In this document: piece by piece, positions 36,990 through 46,367 of the stretch | Layout of the letters: every line of letters begins with the position of its first letter | Position numbering within the stretch: position 1 is the stretch's first letter | Source of the DNA: Coemansia sp. RSA 1804 | Lineage: Eukaryota; Kickxellomycota; Kickxellomycetes; Kickxellales; Kickxellaceae | Length of the DNA stretch: 47,169 bases | Direction of reading: 5' to 3' | NCBI GenBank assembly: GCA_027578815.1 | Contig: JANBTH010000041.1 | Span: 1 to 47,169, forward strand | The notes under the pieces: model-generated | Database searches by the model: none | Told to the model about the DNA's origin: nothing | Seen by the model: only the letters and a program-made list of their open reading frames with translations | Program-made: the position numbers and the translations under genes

Positions 36990-38009
36990 ATGGACGACAA
37001 CTGGCGTCTGGCGGCAATTACCATCGTGGGCGTGCTGGCGAGTATTGCAGCAGCAGCACTGGCCACCGAGGTGTACGTGCGTCTGGCTGCCAAGCGGCTC
37101 GACGTGCGCGGCAAGCACTGCTACGTGACGGGCGGGAGCCAGGGGCTGGGCAAGGCGATAGCCGTGGATCTGGCGCGGCGCGGGGCGCACGTGACGATTG
37201 TTGCGCGGCGCGAGGCCGTGCTGCGCGAGGCGGTGGCCGAGATCAAGAAAGAAGCGCGGGATGCAGCATCCCAGAGGATCGAGTATGTGGTGGCGGACGT
37301 GGCAAAGGGCGCAGATGCCGCGCGTGAGGCGGTGGACGAGGCCGAGGCCAAGCAGCGCGGTCGGCCGGTGGACGTTCTGTTTGCGGTGGCCGGGGTGTCT
37401 GTTCCCGGGATGTTCGTGGAGCAGACGGCGGCGCAGCTGACGGAGACGATGCGCGTCAACTACGACGGCACGGTGTGCGCGGTGCACGAGGTCGCCCGGC
37501 GCATGGCTCGTGGCGGCATCCCCGGGCGCATCGTGCTGGTCAGCTCGACGCTGGGCATGTTCGGGCTGGTCGGGTACGCCGGGTACTGCGCGTCCAAGTT
37601 CGCGATCCGCGGACTCGCCGAGGCCCTGCGCATCGAGCTCCGTCCCCACCAAATCGCCGTCCACTGCTACTTCCCCGGCACCATCTTCACTCCCGGGTAC
37701 GATGCCGAGAACCTGACCAAACCGCAGATTACAAAGGACATCGAGGGCGCCGACGACGGCCTCCCGCCCCACGTGTGCTCCCGCCGGCTGCTGCGTGGCA
37801 TCGAGCGTGGCGAGTTTGCGGTCTGCTCCGACCCGATCTCCATGATGTTCCGCTGCGCTACGCGCGGTGCCATGCCTAACAATAACGCGGTTGTCGACTC
37901 GCTTGTGGCTGCCGTGGCCTGGGTTGCGCTGGTGCCCTGGCGCCTGCATGTCGACTATCTGGTCAGCCGTGCTGCTTCCGCCGTTGCGTCTGCGCGCAAG
38001 GCCGACTGA
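36990..38009 (+). CDS. TSC10: 3-ketodihydrosphingosine reductase (sphingolipid synthesis, ER)
   Basis: From the ATG at 36990 the protein has 339 residues. An N-terminal membrane anchor (about 7-29) precedes a short-chain dehydrogenase domain. The cofactor loop is TGGSQGLG at 47-54. An Arg pair (VARRE) at the end of the second strand fits NADPH preference. The catalytic set is S186 with YCASK (Y199, K203), followed by FPGTIFTPGYDAEN, typical of KDSR/Tsc10. A C-terminal hydrophobic stretch (LVAAVAWVALVPW) gives a second membrane contact. The enzyme reduces 3-ketosphinganine to sphinganine on the cytosolic face of the ER. The frame extends upstream through a C-rich leader, but the first ATG that precedes the anchor is used. 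GC content is high, as in URC4. Confidence 0.92.
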   Translation: MDDNWRLAAITIVGVLASIAAAALATEVYVRLAAKRLDVRGKHCYVTGGSQGLGKAIAVDLARRGAHVTIVARREAVLREAVAEIKKEARDAASQRIEYVVADVAKGADAAREAVDEAEAKQRGRPVDVLFAVAGVSVPGMFVEQTAAQLTETMRVNYDGTVCAVHEVARRMARGGIPGRIVLVSSTLGMFGLVGYAGYCASKFAIRGLAEALRIELRPHQIAVHCYFPGTIFTPGYDAENLTKPQITKDIEGADDGLPPHVCSRRLLRGIERGEFAVCSDPISMMFRCATRGAMPNNNAVVDSLVAAVAWVALVPWRLHVDYLVSRAASAVASARKAD

Positions 38010-38281
38010 ACTCCACACAACCCTTTCGTCGCATTTTCTTTTGTCGGTTTGTTTTGTTGCCTTTTTTGATCAAAAGAAAATTCCAGGGTTAGGCCTTGTT
38101 TTTATAAAACGAATGGCTTTTTCTCATTGTTTCAGGGATCTTCATTTATCAGAAGATAGGTCAGCCAGCCAGCACTATCTCTTTCCTTTCTCTTTCCTTC
38201 AATCTCTCAATTCCACTATTTCCATTTAAAACAGAAACCCAGTCTCCGCTAAATCCCACCTAATCTTCCCAACAAGAAATC

Positions 38282-38629
38282 ATGGCCGAGAAGCTGCAAG
38301 CCGTCCAGGACCGTCTTTCGGAGCTCACTGACGAGCAATTGACCACCGAGTTCACCGCCGAGTCGGAAAGAGTCAAGACTCTGGATAACGAACCGTCGAA
38401 CACCATCAAGCTCCAGCTGTACGGGCTCTTCAAGCAGGCCAACGAAGGCGACAACAAGTCCGAACAGCCCGGGATCTTCTCGCCTAAGCCAAGGGCCAAG
38501 TGGAACGCCTGGACCGAGTACGAGGGTCTGGCTATCAGAGATGCGCAGACAAAGTATATCGTTCTTGTCAAGACCCTCTTTGGCGAGATTGTCGAGGACG
38601 ATAAGAAGGAGGAGGAGCAGAAGGAGTAA
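38282..38629 (+). CDS. ACB1: Acyl-CoA-binding protein
   Basis: The 115-residue protein is a single four-helix ACBP domain. YGLFKQA at 47-53 and KWNAW at 73-77 are the acyl-CoA-binding signatures, with further conserved residues in RDAQTKYIVLVKTL. The N-terminal helix and the acidic EEDDKKEEEQKE-like tail are longer than in the 86-87-residue yeast protein. It binds medium and long-chain acyl-CoA in the cytosol and delivers it to lipid synthesis, including sphingolipids made downstream of TSC10, its left neighbour. It starts at the ATG at 38282 after a CT-rich leader. It converges on the AROM gene, with stops 183 bp apart. Confidence 0.93.
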   Translation: MAEKLQAVQDRLSELTDEQLTTEFTAESERVKTLDNEPSNTIKLQLYGLFKQANEGDNKSEQPGIFSPKPRAKWNAWTEYEGLAIRDAQTKYIVLVKTLFGEIVEDDKKEEEQKE

Positions 38630-38812
38630 ATGAAAACAAAGTTATAAAGGTGCATTTTGAGTAGGCTTTTCGTGTATGCCACACACATGTTTTGCGCACG
38701 TTGTATGCTACTGTGGTGAGCATAAATAGTTAATAAATATGGATCCATTTCCTCTTTATCTTTTCTTCAACTTGTTCTAAGCTAACAGAAAACAATGTAA
38801 AATAACACCTGC

Positions 38813-41800
38813 TCAGAACTCGGCGTCGTACTTGGCGTACACAGCATCGGCCATGACCTTGACGGGCGCCGTGGCATGCGTCCACTTCTCCAGCTGGTGG
38901 ACGCCTTGCTCAATCAGAACGGCAACGCCGGGAACCGTCTTCCAGCCGTTCTTCTCGGCGGCACCAAGAAGCGGAGTCCACCGCGGCTTGTATGCCATGT
39001 CAAGCGCAACACCCGCACCGCCAGTTCCAAACAGCTCATCGGGGATCACGAGGTCGCTGGCCGGAATGGTTCCAACAATGTACGTAGGGCGGTCCAGAGC
39101 CGCCGTCTCCAGATCGGCCACCACACGGATGCTGGTAAACAGCTCGCCAAACTCGCGTGCCAGCTCCTCTGCGCGCGCAACGGTGCGGTTGAACAGAATC
39201 ACATTCTGCACACCGAGCGTGTAAAGCGCATACAGCGCGGCGCGACCAGTACCGCCGGCGCCAATGACCAAGCCCCGCGCCGTGGCAAAGGCCTCGGACT
39301 GCTGCTCCAGCTGTGCGCGCTGCAGACACCCGACGATGCCTAGGTAGTCGGTGTTGTCGCCGACCAGCACCACGCGATCGCTGCCTTCCTGGATTGTTGG
39401 TATAATGGTGTTCACGGCACCGATGCGCTGTGCTGCCTGTGTCAGCGAACCCAGCAGCGGAATGACAGACTGCTTGTGCGGAATGGTGACAGAGGCACCG
39501 CCAAAGTCAGCGGCAGCCAGGATGTCGCGCAGCTCATCGGCTGTCTGTGTCTCCTTCAGACCGTAGACGTGCGGCAGACCGAGCGCGGTAAATCCGGCGT
39601 TGTGCATGGCCGGGCTGGGCGATTGCTGGATGGGCGTTCCGAATAGGAAGAAGCGCTTGGACGGCAGCAGCCCGCCAAGAAAACGGGCTTCGTTGATCTG
39701 TTTGACGCTGATCTGGCCAGGCGCCGCCGCGCTTGTCAGAAGCGGATGCGTCACGGGCGTCAGACAAGGACAAAGCACACGCGACAGCTGGCCCAGATAT
39801 CCCATGTTGAGCGCGATCACCGGCTTCTCGACCGAGTGGTGTTGCTGCAGGAACCGCTGGCACGCAAGGTTATCGGCCCATGACTGTGCAACAGAAATGA
39901 GCTTGGCGATGTCACCACAGCTGCGTGCGCGCACCAGCATCTCGTCGGCAAACTCGCGCTCGGCCTCGTTCCAGCGCAGCTGCTTGCCTGTCACGTCGTG
40001 GTACGATGCAATGACAAGCGAGTTCTGGCGTGCTGCGTAGACCTCGGCAGCCGTTGCCGCATCCACTTCGACATCTACGTATTCGGCACCCCACTGGATG
40101 GCGCTGCGCAAGAGTCGCACGCGCAACGGGTCACTGTCAGCCGGGAAGGCGCCGCCTTGTGGCTCTGTGCGCACGGTAAACACCACTGGCAATGATGAGC
40201 TGTGCCGCAGCACCGTGAACTGGCGGTGCGCGTAATGCACAAACGCATCCTGCACGCCAACATCAGCTAGATTGGCGCCAACAAACGGTGCCGCGCAAAG
40301 CAGCAGATCCACGCGTAGCTCAATGGCGTGTGCTCCGGCGACCAGCTGCGACAGCTTAGCTGGCAAGTAGTCGCGCACGTCGGGCGCCGTCAGCGAAACG
40401 AAAAACGACTGGTGTGCAATGTCAACGCGGTTTAGACGGCGGCCAGTTGCGAAGCCAACAAGACGGATAAAGTCGCGCTCAATGACCGACCATGATCCAG
40501 CCTGATCCTCCTCGTTTGCCGCCAACAGCGCCTTGTCAACCAGATACTCGTAGTTGCAGCTCTCGGCGTAGAGCGGAATCCGCCGTGCGTAAACGTCGTT
40601 GATGTCGCTTGTGGCCGAGTACGCTGGCCGTGTCTTGTCCTGGTTCAGATACTCGGCAACATGCTGCATGTTGGGCACCAGACAAATGACAACTGCTCCG
40701 CGTGCTGCATGCTCCTTCAGGATCTTGCGGTTTGCCTCGCACTCGACCACGCCACCACCGCACGCGACAATGTGGCCTGTCCGGTAGTCCTCGCCCAGCG
40801 CCTTGCCTAGCAGCCGGCTCTCGTGCTCGCGGAACGCAGCCCACCCAGATCCGTTGACGATCTCAGGAATCGTCTGTCCAACCTCCTTCTCCAGATAAGC
40901 GTCCATATCGACAAACCCAAGCCCCAGCGCCTTGGCTGCCGCCGTGCCCAGCGCCGTCTTGCCCACGCCGCGCATGCCGATGATTACAACGCTAGCGTTG
41001 CCAGGCCCTGCAGAAGAGCCTCCTGCATCCTTGCCAGATGCGTGTGCTACCGGCGCAGGATCCACTCCGGCCGTTGGCGCACCAAGATCGCGCGCAAGAA
41101 CATCCCACCACTGCGGCCACGTCTTGCCAACACAGCGGCGCTCGCGAATCTCCGCGCCCCGCGGCGCAACACATGCGAGGATCGAGAAGCTCATCGCCAC
41201 GCGGTGGTCGTCGTAGCAGTCAACTGAAGGCGTCGCATCTGCCAGATCGCCCAGGGCCACGCCGTACACGTCGATTCCGTCGCGATGATTCTCGGTCTTG
41301 ACGCCGAACTTTGCCAGCTCGTCACACATTGCTGCAATGCGGTCACACTCTTTGACGTGCTGGTTGGCAATTCCGCGGATGCGCGTCACGCCTCCGTTGG
41401 ATGTGGGTGCCACCGCTGCAAGTACAGACGCTGTCAAGAATGCGTCGGTCATCGGCTCCATGTCAATGTCGCCCAGCGCCTTCAGACCTCCACGCGGTGG
41501 GCCACGCACTGTGGTCGAGGTCTCGGTCTGCTCCACCACGCATCCCATTGGGCGCAGCACATCCACCGCAAACCTGGCATCGCCCTGGAGCGACGCTGAG
41601 CCAATGTTTGGTACCGTGCACTGCGTGCCCGTAATTGCTGCAAACGCCAGCGGATAAGTCGCAGAGCTGGCGTCGCTCTCAACAACATACTCGCTTGGAT
41701 TCGTGTAGGCACCACGCGGGATCAGATACTCATTCTCCGCAATGCGCTGCACCTTGCATCCGAACTGCACCATCATTGCAATCGTCATATCGATGTACGG

Positions 41801-43726
41801 CTGTGAAATGACCTTGCCGCCAACAAGTACAAGATGAACAGGCTCCTGTGCATAGGGAGCACACAGGAGAATCGACGACACGTATTGGGAGCTCACCGAT
41901 GCTGCAAGCTCGATGCGACCGCCAGGGAACTGTTTGCCCGTGTGCGTCACACGTATCGGCAGCGAGCCCTCGCGCTCGCAGTACTCAATCGTGCATCCGT
42001 TGGCGCGCAGCGCATCGACAAGTGGGCCTGCCGGGCGCTGCTTCATGCGCGCATTTCCTGTCACCACCGTTGTAGCCTCAGTGTCGCTGCCAGCATCAAT
42101 TATGTTGACTGTGGTTGTCAGGAACCGCGATGCAGTGCCTGCGTTCCCAAGGTAAAGCTCACCATCGGGCACACGCAGCTTGCCGCCGCCGCCACCCACA
42201 ACAAGAGTGTCACCGTCATCTTCCCACGCAAACGTGCATCCGTCCATTGCTTGCAGCGCAGTTATCATCACCTGCGTGTCGTCCGAGTGCAGCAGGTTCT
42301 TGATGCGGCACTCGCCAGTTCCAAGCGCCGCCAGCTGCAGCGCGCGGTTCGAGATGGACTTGCTGCCGGGCGGCACAACGACAATGTTATCATCATTGCC
42401 TGCTGCGGATATGGCGGCAGGGACAGGGCTGACTAGCACGCCAGCCGAGATCACCTCGTTGATAAGTGAGTCGTCAACGTTGGTTGGCTGCAACTCCAAT
42501 GTCTCTCCAAGGCGCTTGAGAATAACGATACGCTTCTGTGACCCGATAGTCTTCTTATCGAGCCCCATGATGTCCATCAGACGGCGCGGCCGAACCTCGG
42601 CAATCCGGCGGTCGCCAACCAGACTGCGGATCACAGGGTCGCTAATCGATGTTGGCAGCCCGTATGCGCGCAGACAACGTGTCAGCCGTGCTACACCAAC
42701 TTCGCCGAGATGGCCCATGCGACGCGCAATTTCTGCCTCGAGAACACAGCCGATGGACACGCACTCGCCGTGGAGGACCTGCGGCGACAGAATGGCCTCG
42801 ATGGCATGTCCGATAGTGTGGCCAAAGTTGAGCAGTCCACGCATCCCTGATTCGCGCTCATCGTGGGTGACCACGTACGCCTTGACGCGGGCAGACGCCG
42901 AGATCACACGCAAGAGCAGCGCTTGCTCTGGCGAGCGCGTATCCAGCGTCAGTCCAGCATCCGTGGTGTTCTTCTGGCCCTCCAGCACCGCAGCACGCAC
43001 CTCGGCGGCACTTGTCTCCAGAATATCAAACTCCTCGGGCGTCCAAATCGCGGCGGTCTTCACGACCTCGGCCATTCCGTTGGAGAACTCGCGAGCAGGA
43101 AGCGTACTTAGCACAGCCATGTCCATGTAGATGCGTTTGGGCTGCCAGAACGCGCCGATAAGATTCTTGCCGGCCGGTGTGTCAACCGCAGTCTTGCCCC
43201 CGATAGAAGAGTCAACCATGGCTAGTAGCGACGTTGGGATCTGTATGAACGGCACGCCGCGCATGAAGGTCGCCGCTACAAACCCAACAAGATCGCCGAT
43301 GACGCCGCCGCCAAGCGCAAGCACCATGGTGTCGCGTGTGCATTTCTGGCTGAGCATCCAGTCCTCGATTGCGCCCTTTGTTGCACGCGATTTGCTCGTT
43401 TCTCCCGGCGGCAGAATATGAGTCAGCAGTCGCGGAACCTTGGCATTTCCCCCTTTGGAGCTGTGGTGGCTCCATGCCGCCTGGAATCCGTCCTGGTACT
43501 TTTCCAGGTACAGACGTGCCAGGTTGGTGTCGGTGATCAATACGTAGGTCGATGCCGGTGCCAGGTTCGCAAAGATGTCCGCCCAGATGTAGTCGATCAG
43601 ATGGAATCCGCACACGATGCTCTTTGTGCCAAGGATCTCGATGTGCTCGACCTCGGCGAGCTTTAGTGGGCGGCCAGCCTCCTTGGCGGCTGCAGCGCTA
43701 CTGCTGTTGTTAGCTGTGGCTGACAT
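38813..43726 (-). CDS. ARO1: Pentafunctional AROM polypeptide (five shikimate-pathway enzymes)
   Basis: The 1637-residue protein carries out steps 2-6 of the shikimate pathway in the cytosol. The domains are in the standard order. 3-Dehydroquinate synthase (about 22-430) has ALGGGVIGDLVGFVAATFMRG and GHTIGHAIE. EPSP synthase (about 445-882) has PPGSKSISNRALQLAALGTG and LGNAGTASRFL. Shikimate kinase (about 908-1085) has P-loop GMRGVGKT and ACGGGVVE. Type I dehydroquinase (about 1097-1335) has His in SYHDVTGK and a Lys in DIAKLISVA. Shikimate dehydrogenase (about 1350-1637) has SPSPAMHN, IPHK and GDNTDY. All these catalytic motifs are present, so the protein should be fully active. It is slightly longer than the yeast protein (1588) because of an Ala/Ser-rich start and linkers. 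It is one uninterrupted frame from the ATG at 43726. Confidence 0.97.
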   Translation of the reverse strand: MSATANNSSSAAAAKEAGRPLKLAEVEHIEILGTKSIVCGFHLIDYIWADIFANLAPASTYVLITDTNLARLYLEKYQDGFQAAWSHHSSKGGNAKVPRLLTHILPPGETSKSRATKGAIEDWMLSQKCTRDTMVLALGGGVIGDLVGFVAATFMRGVPFIQIPTSLLAMVDSSIGGKTAVDTPAGKNLIGAFWQPKRIYMDMAVLSTLPAREFSNGMAEVVKTAAIWTPEEFDILETSAAEVRAAVLEGQKNTTDAGLTLDTRSPEQALLLRVISASARVKAYVVTHDERESGMRGLLNFGHTIGHAIEAILSPQVLHGECVSIGCVLEAEIARRMGHLGEVGVARLTRCLRAYGLPTSISDPVIRSLVGDRRIAEVRPRRLMDIMGLDKKTIGSQKRIVILKRLGETLELQPTNVDDSLINEVISAGVLVSPVPAAISAAGNDDNIVVVPPGSKSISNRALQLAALGTGECRIKNLLHSDDTQVMITALQAMDGCTFAWEDDGDTLVVGGGGGKLRVPDGELYLGNAGTASRFLTTTVNIIDAGSDTEATTVVTGNARMKQRPAGPLVDALRANGCTIEYCEREGSLPIRVTHTGKQFPGGRIELAASVSSQYVSSILLCAPYAQEPVHLVLVGGKVISQPYIDMTIAMMVQFGCKVQRIAENEYLIPRGAYTNPSEYVVESDASSATYPLAFAAITGTQCTVPNIGSASLQGDARFAVDVLRPMGCVVEQTETSTTVRGPPRGGLKALGDIDMEPMTDAFLTASVLAAVAPTSNGGVTRIRGIANQHVKECDRIAAMCDELAKFGVKTENHRDGIDVYGVALGDLADATPSVDCYDDHRVAMSFSILACVAPRGAEIRERRCVGKTWPQWWDVLARDLGAPTAGVDPAPVAHASGKDAGGSSAGPGNASVVIIGMRGVGKTALGTAAAKALGLGFVDMDAYLEKEVGQTIPEIVNGSGWAAFREHESRLLGKALGEDYRTGHIVACGGGVVECEANRKILKEHAARGAVVICLVPNMQHVAEYLNQDKTRPAYSATSDINDVYARRIPLYAESCNYEYLVDKALLAANEEDQAGSWSVIERDFIRLVGFATGRRLNRVDIAHQSFFVSLTAPDVRDYLPAKLSQLVAGAHAIELRVDLLLCAAPFVGANLADVGVQDAFVHYAHRQFTVLRHSSSLPVVFTVRTEPQGGAFPADSDPLRVRLLRSAIQWGAEYVDVEVDAATAAEVYAARQNSLVIASYHDVTGKQLRWNEAEREFADEMLVRARSCGDIAKLISVAQSWADNLACQRFLQQHHSVEKPVIALNMGYLGQLSRVLCPCLTPVTHPLLTSAAAPGQISVKQINEARFLGGLLPSKRFFLFGTPIQQSPSPAMHNAGFTALGLPHVYGLKETQTADELRDILAAADFGGASVTIPHKQSVIPLLGSLTQAAQRIGAVNTIIPTIQEGSDRVVLVGDNTDYLGIVGCLQRAQLEQQSEAFATARGLVIGAGGTGRAALYALYTLGVQNVILFNRTVARAEELAREFGELFTSIRVVADLETAALDRPTYIVGTIPASDLVIPDELFGTGGAGVALDMAYKPRWTPLLGAAEKNGWKTVPGVAVLIEQGVHQLEKWTHATAPVKVMADAVYAKYDAEF

Positions 43727-44326
43727 TGGTTATCTTTTCTTTATTCTGTTTTCTGATGCTGCTTTTGGGCGATAAAGGCCTGGATCCAATGTGGGAAAAT
43801 GAAGCTTTACACAAAAAGAAGGAAGAAAGAACAAAGACAACAGTTTATATATTGTTAGAACCCCTTAATAATGAAAAGGGGGAAGCAAGAGAAGAGAAGA
43901 AGAGAGGGAGAAGGCGAGTGGCAAAAAGTGAAGGTCAAAAGTCACAATAGCAAACAAAAAAATTGGGAGCCTCCATTCCCCCCATTCAAGAAACTCTACG
44001 CATATAAAAATTAATCGGTGTGACTTTTTATACCCTGATCTGACCGTATTTTTTTTTTTGAATGCTTCTGAGTCACTTGATAATTTTTCTCTTTCATCAA
44101 TATCGTATGGAGAGATAAACAAGCAGAAGAGATTAATTAAAAGAACACAATAGTACACCATGCCTTGTTTTTCCTTCGTGGTTTTTGCTGCCAATAGTCA
44201 ATATTCTGCTCTCTTTCTTTACATCCAGCCACCATCTCCATTCCCTTTTTTCCTTGACAACCAAATAACAATGGCTGTAAACAGCCTCTTCACTCGCACG
44301 CAATCCCAGAATGTGTGGATGTGTGC
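43727..44326. other. promoter region of the AROM gene
   Basis: Purine-rich leader near the AROM start, then AT-rich sequence up to the 3' end of the methyltransferase gene. No Gcn4-type TGACTCA was seen on either strand. No RNA gene is recognised. Confidence 0.35.
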
Positions 44327-44989
44327 TTAGTTCTTGAGAGAGCCGCTAAAGAGAAAAATATCTTCGCTCTGCATAACGGGGTGCTGGTCCGTGGGCTTGA
44401 TGTCGTGGAATCTGAACCGGTTGCTCCAGAGGGCCATGAACTGGGCCTCCTCCTCAAAATTGCGCGTCTCGTAGGCCAGCAGCACGCTCGTGTTATCTCC
44501 AGCCAGCCGCGCAAGCGTGTCCGCCAGATGCGAATGAAGCTCCTTTGTCCATATGCCGTCGGACACGATGATCAAATCGGGTGCAGCAGTAATCCTTTCT
44601 CTGTGCTCTGGGATGCACCAGTCAAGACATATGGCCGAAACTGTGCCCTGTGGTTCGTTCAGGGAGATGTTGTGCTCCAGTAGGGGAACCAGCTCATTTT
44701 TGTCGGATAGCAGTACTGTGGTTTCCGGTTGCAGACAAGCTACAGTGATCCCTACGAGCCCGGTCCCCGCCCCGAGCTCCAAAATCGTCTTGCCCCGAAG
44801 ATCCATTTTCCCCTGCGATACTTGCCAGTCCAGGTATTTTGCAACAACAATACCCGCATCCCACACAGTCGATCCCACCCCCGTTCTTGTGGATCCGGAA
44901 GTGTCCTGCAGCACCCGCACAGATCTATTTCCGTTGTCTGTGCGCGACGAGATCTCTAGCTCGTACTCGATAAGCTTGTCGAAATCCAT
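44327..44989 (-). CDS. METTL21-type (Methyltransf_16) protein methyltransferase
   Basis: From the ATG at 44989 the protein has 220 residues; a frame opening on TTG at 45010 would add seven. It has the class I methyltransferase fold of the METTL21/VCP-KMT group. TVWDAGIVVAKYLDW at 41-55 is the family's W-D-A/S-x-x-x-x-x-x-Y-L entry. ILELGAGTGLVGI at 69-81 is the SAM-binding motif I. LLSDKNELVPLLEHNISLN is the post-I acidic loop with the first-helix Asn. IIVSDGIW stands at the place of the usual D-x-x-Y, so the substrate motif is altered. Relatives trimethylate lysines in chaperones, elongation factor or VCP. The substrate cannot be inferred here. Confidence 0.82.
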   Translation of the reverse strand: MDFDKLIEYELEISSRTDNGNRSVRVLQDTSGSTRTGVGSTVWDAGIVVAKYLDWQVSQGKMDLRGKTILELGAGTGLVGITVACLQPETTVLLSDKNELVPLLEHNISLNEPQGTVSAICLDWCIPEHRERITAAPDLIIVSDGIWTKELHSHLADTLARLAGDNTSVLLAYETRNFEEEAQFMALWSNRFRFHDIKPTDQHPVMQSEDIFLFSGSLKN

Positions 44990-46367
44990 ATGTGACTCTC
45001 TCTTTTTCAATGGTATATGTAGGCGGTTAATGGGTGTGGTAAGAGATATGCTGGAGAAGACTGGTTATGTTTCGCATATTAGCTATGCTTATCCGCAGCA
45101 ATTACTGTCTTCATTACTCCGATCCGGGGATATGGGAACAAAGCGACAAGCAGGAAATGCACGACTAAATTAATGCTCCCTGTTTGGCAAAAATAATTTC
45201 TTTTGTTGCTTTTGATAGCAAACGTCATATTCTTACTGCATTCTTTCGGAATTTTAAAAATATTAACAAATGAAAGAATCAAGAACGCTTTTTTATTCTC
45301 CTGCCAATGATTCCTGCAGAGATCACCTGCTTTTCTTTTCCTTGGGCCAACGTTTGCTTCTGTCCCGCATGCCAAGCAGCTTTTTATCAAAAGAAGCAAG
45401 CATGTGCCCCTCTTTTTATTCCTTGCAGCAACAAATGGCGGTTCCGCACGAGCGCATGTGTAGAGAACGGATGGGTGACTGTTGCGCTTGTTCATTTTTC
45501 TGGATGCACCTGGCCGAACCAAAAAATTAAAAAAGCTGGTGGTATAGTCCCTTGTTTTGTTTAATCTACTTTATTCCCTCCCATCCATCTGACTTGCCAG
45601 GTGTCATACAGTCGGCTTGATACTTACTGCCCGACATGTTGAAATGCTGTGCACAAGGCTGGGAAGAGATATGGAAACATGATAGCGCTTGGCGGGGAAG
45701 TTACATTAGTTTTCATTCATTCATATATCAAAACAGCAGGATCGAGCATTGGTAAAAAAAAAAAGTAAGCTCTTGCTCCATATCCGTTCATCAAAGGGAA
45801 AAGTGAGAGAGACAGAAGAGCTTGTGACTTTACACACAAGCAACCTGAACACGGAAAAGCTCGATAGAAAATTGGCTAGACCTCTATTGTTTTTTTTTTG
45901 CAAGTGCTGATGGAATACCGCCCTTTTTTCTTTCTATGAAAAACTGGCACGGCGTTTGGAGGGAGAGGTTCTCTTCGTTGCGCCGTGCCAGAAGAAGCTA
46001 AAAGATACGGCAAGCTACATCATCCATCTCACCATTTTCCCATTATTCTCCCAACGCATGATGGGTACTTTACCAGTCATCCTCCTCCTCTTCTTTCCTT
46101 TTTTCTATTGCAGTCACTATAAATTCGTTTTCCCTGCTTCCTTTCTTTTCCACTTTATCCGCTTTCCATTCTTTCTTTCTTTAAACGCCTATTCTTTCTT
46201 TCTTTTCCTACTCATTAAATATACGCATCACTTTCTTTGTTTCATTTACGGCATCCCTGTTTGTTTGTTTGGTTGGTTGGTTGTTTATATCTTGGCCATT
46301 ATCACCCCTTCATAGTCTACTTTAACCGAGTTGAGTGGAAGAGTGTGGCGGTAAGAAACAAGTGGCG
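44990..46367. other. 1.4-kb divergent region between the methyltransferase and SPX genes
   Basis: It contains an 11-bp inverted repeat (listed separately) and a CT-rich leader before the SPX gene. A minus-strand frame at 45079-45509 might be an exon but has no firm support. No tRNA or other RNA gene is recognised. Confidence 0.35.
45944..45991. repeat. GC-rich inverted repeat, 11-bp stem
   Basis: CTGGCACGGCG (45944-45954) and CGCCGTGCCAG (45981-45991) are exact reverse complements separated by 26 bases. The spacer itself contains AGAG-GTT-CTCT. It stands out in AT-rich sequence 377 bp upstream of the SPX gene ATG. Confidence 0.8.

Noticed and set aside
36960..38018. 352-codon minus-strand frame covering all of TSC10
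   Set aside because: It arises from the high GC of TSC10. The plus strand has an intact, recognisable enzyme with catalytic motifs, while the antisense peptide has none.
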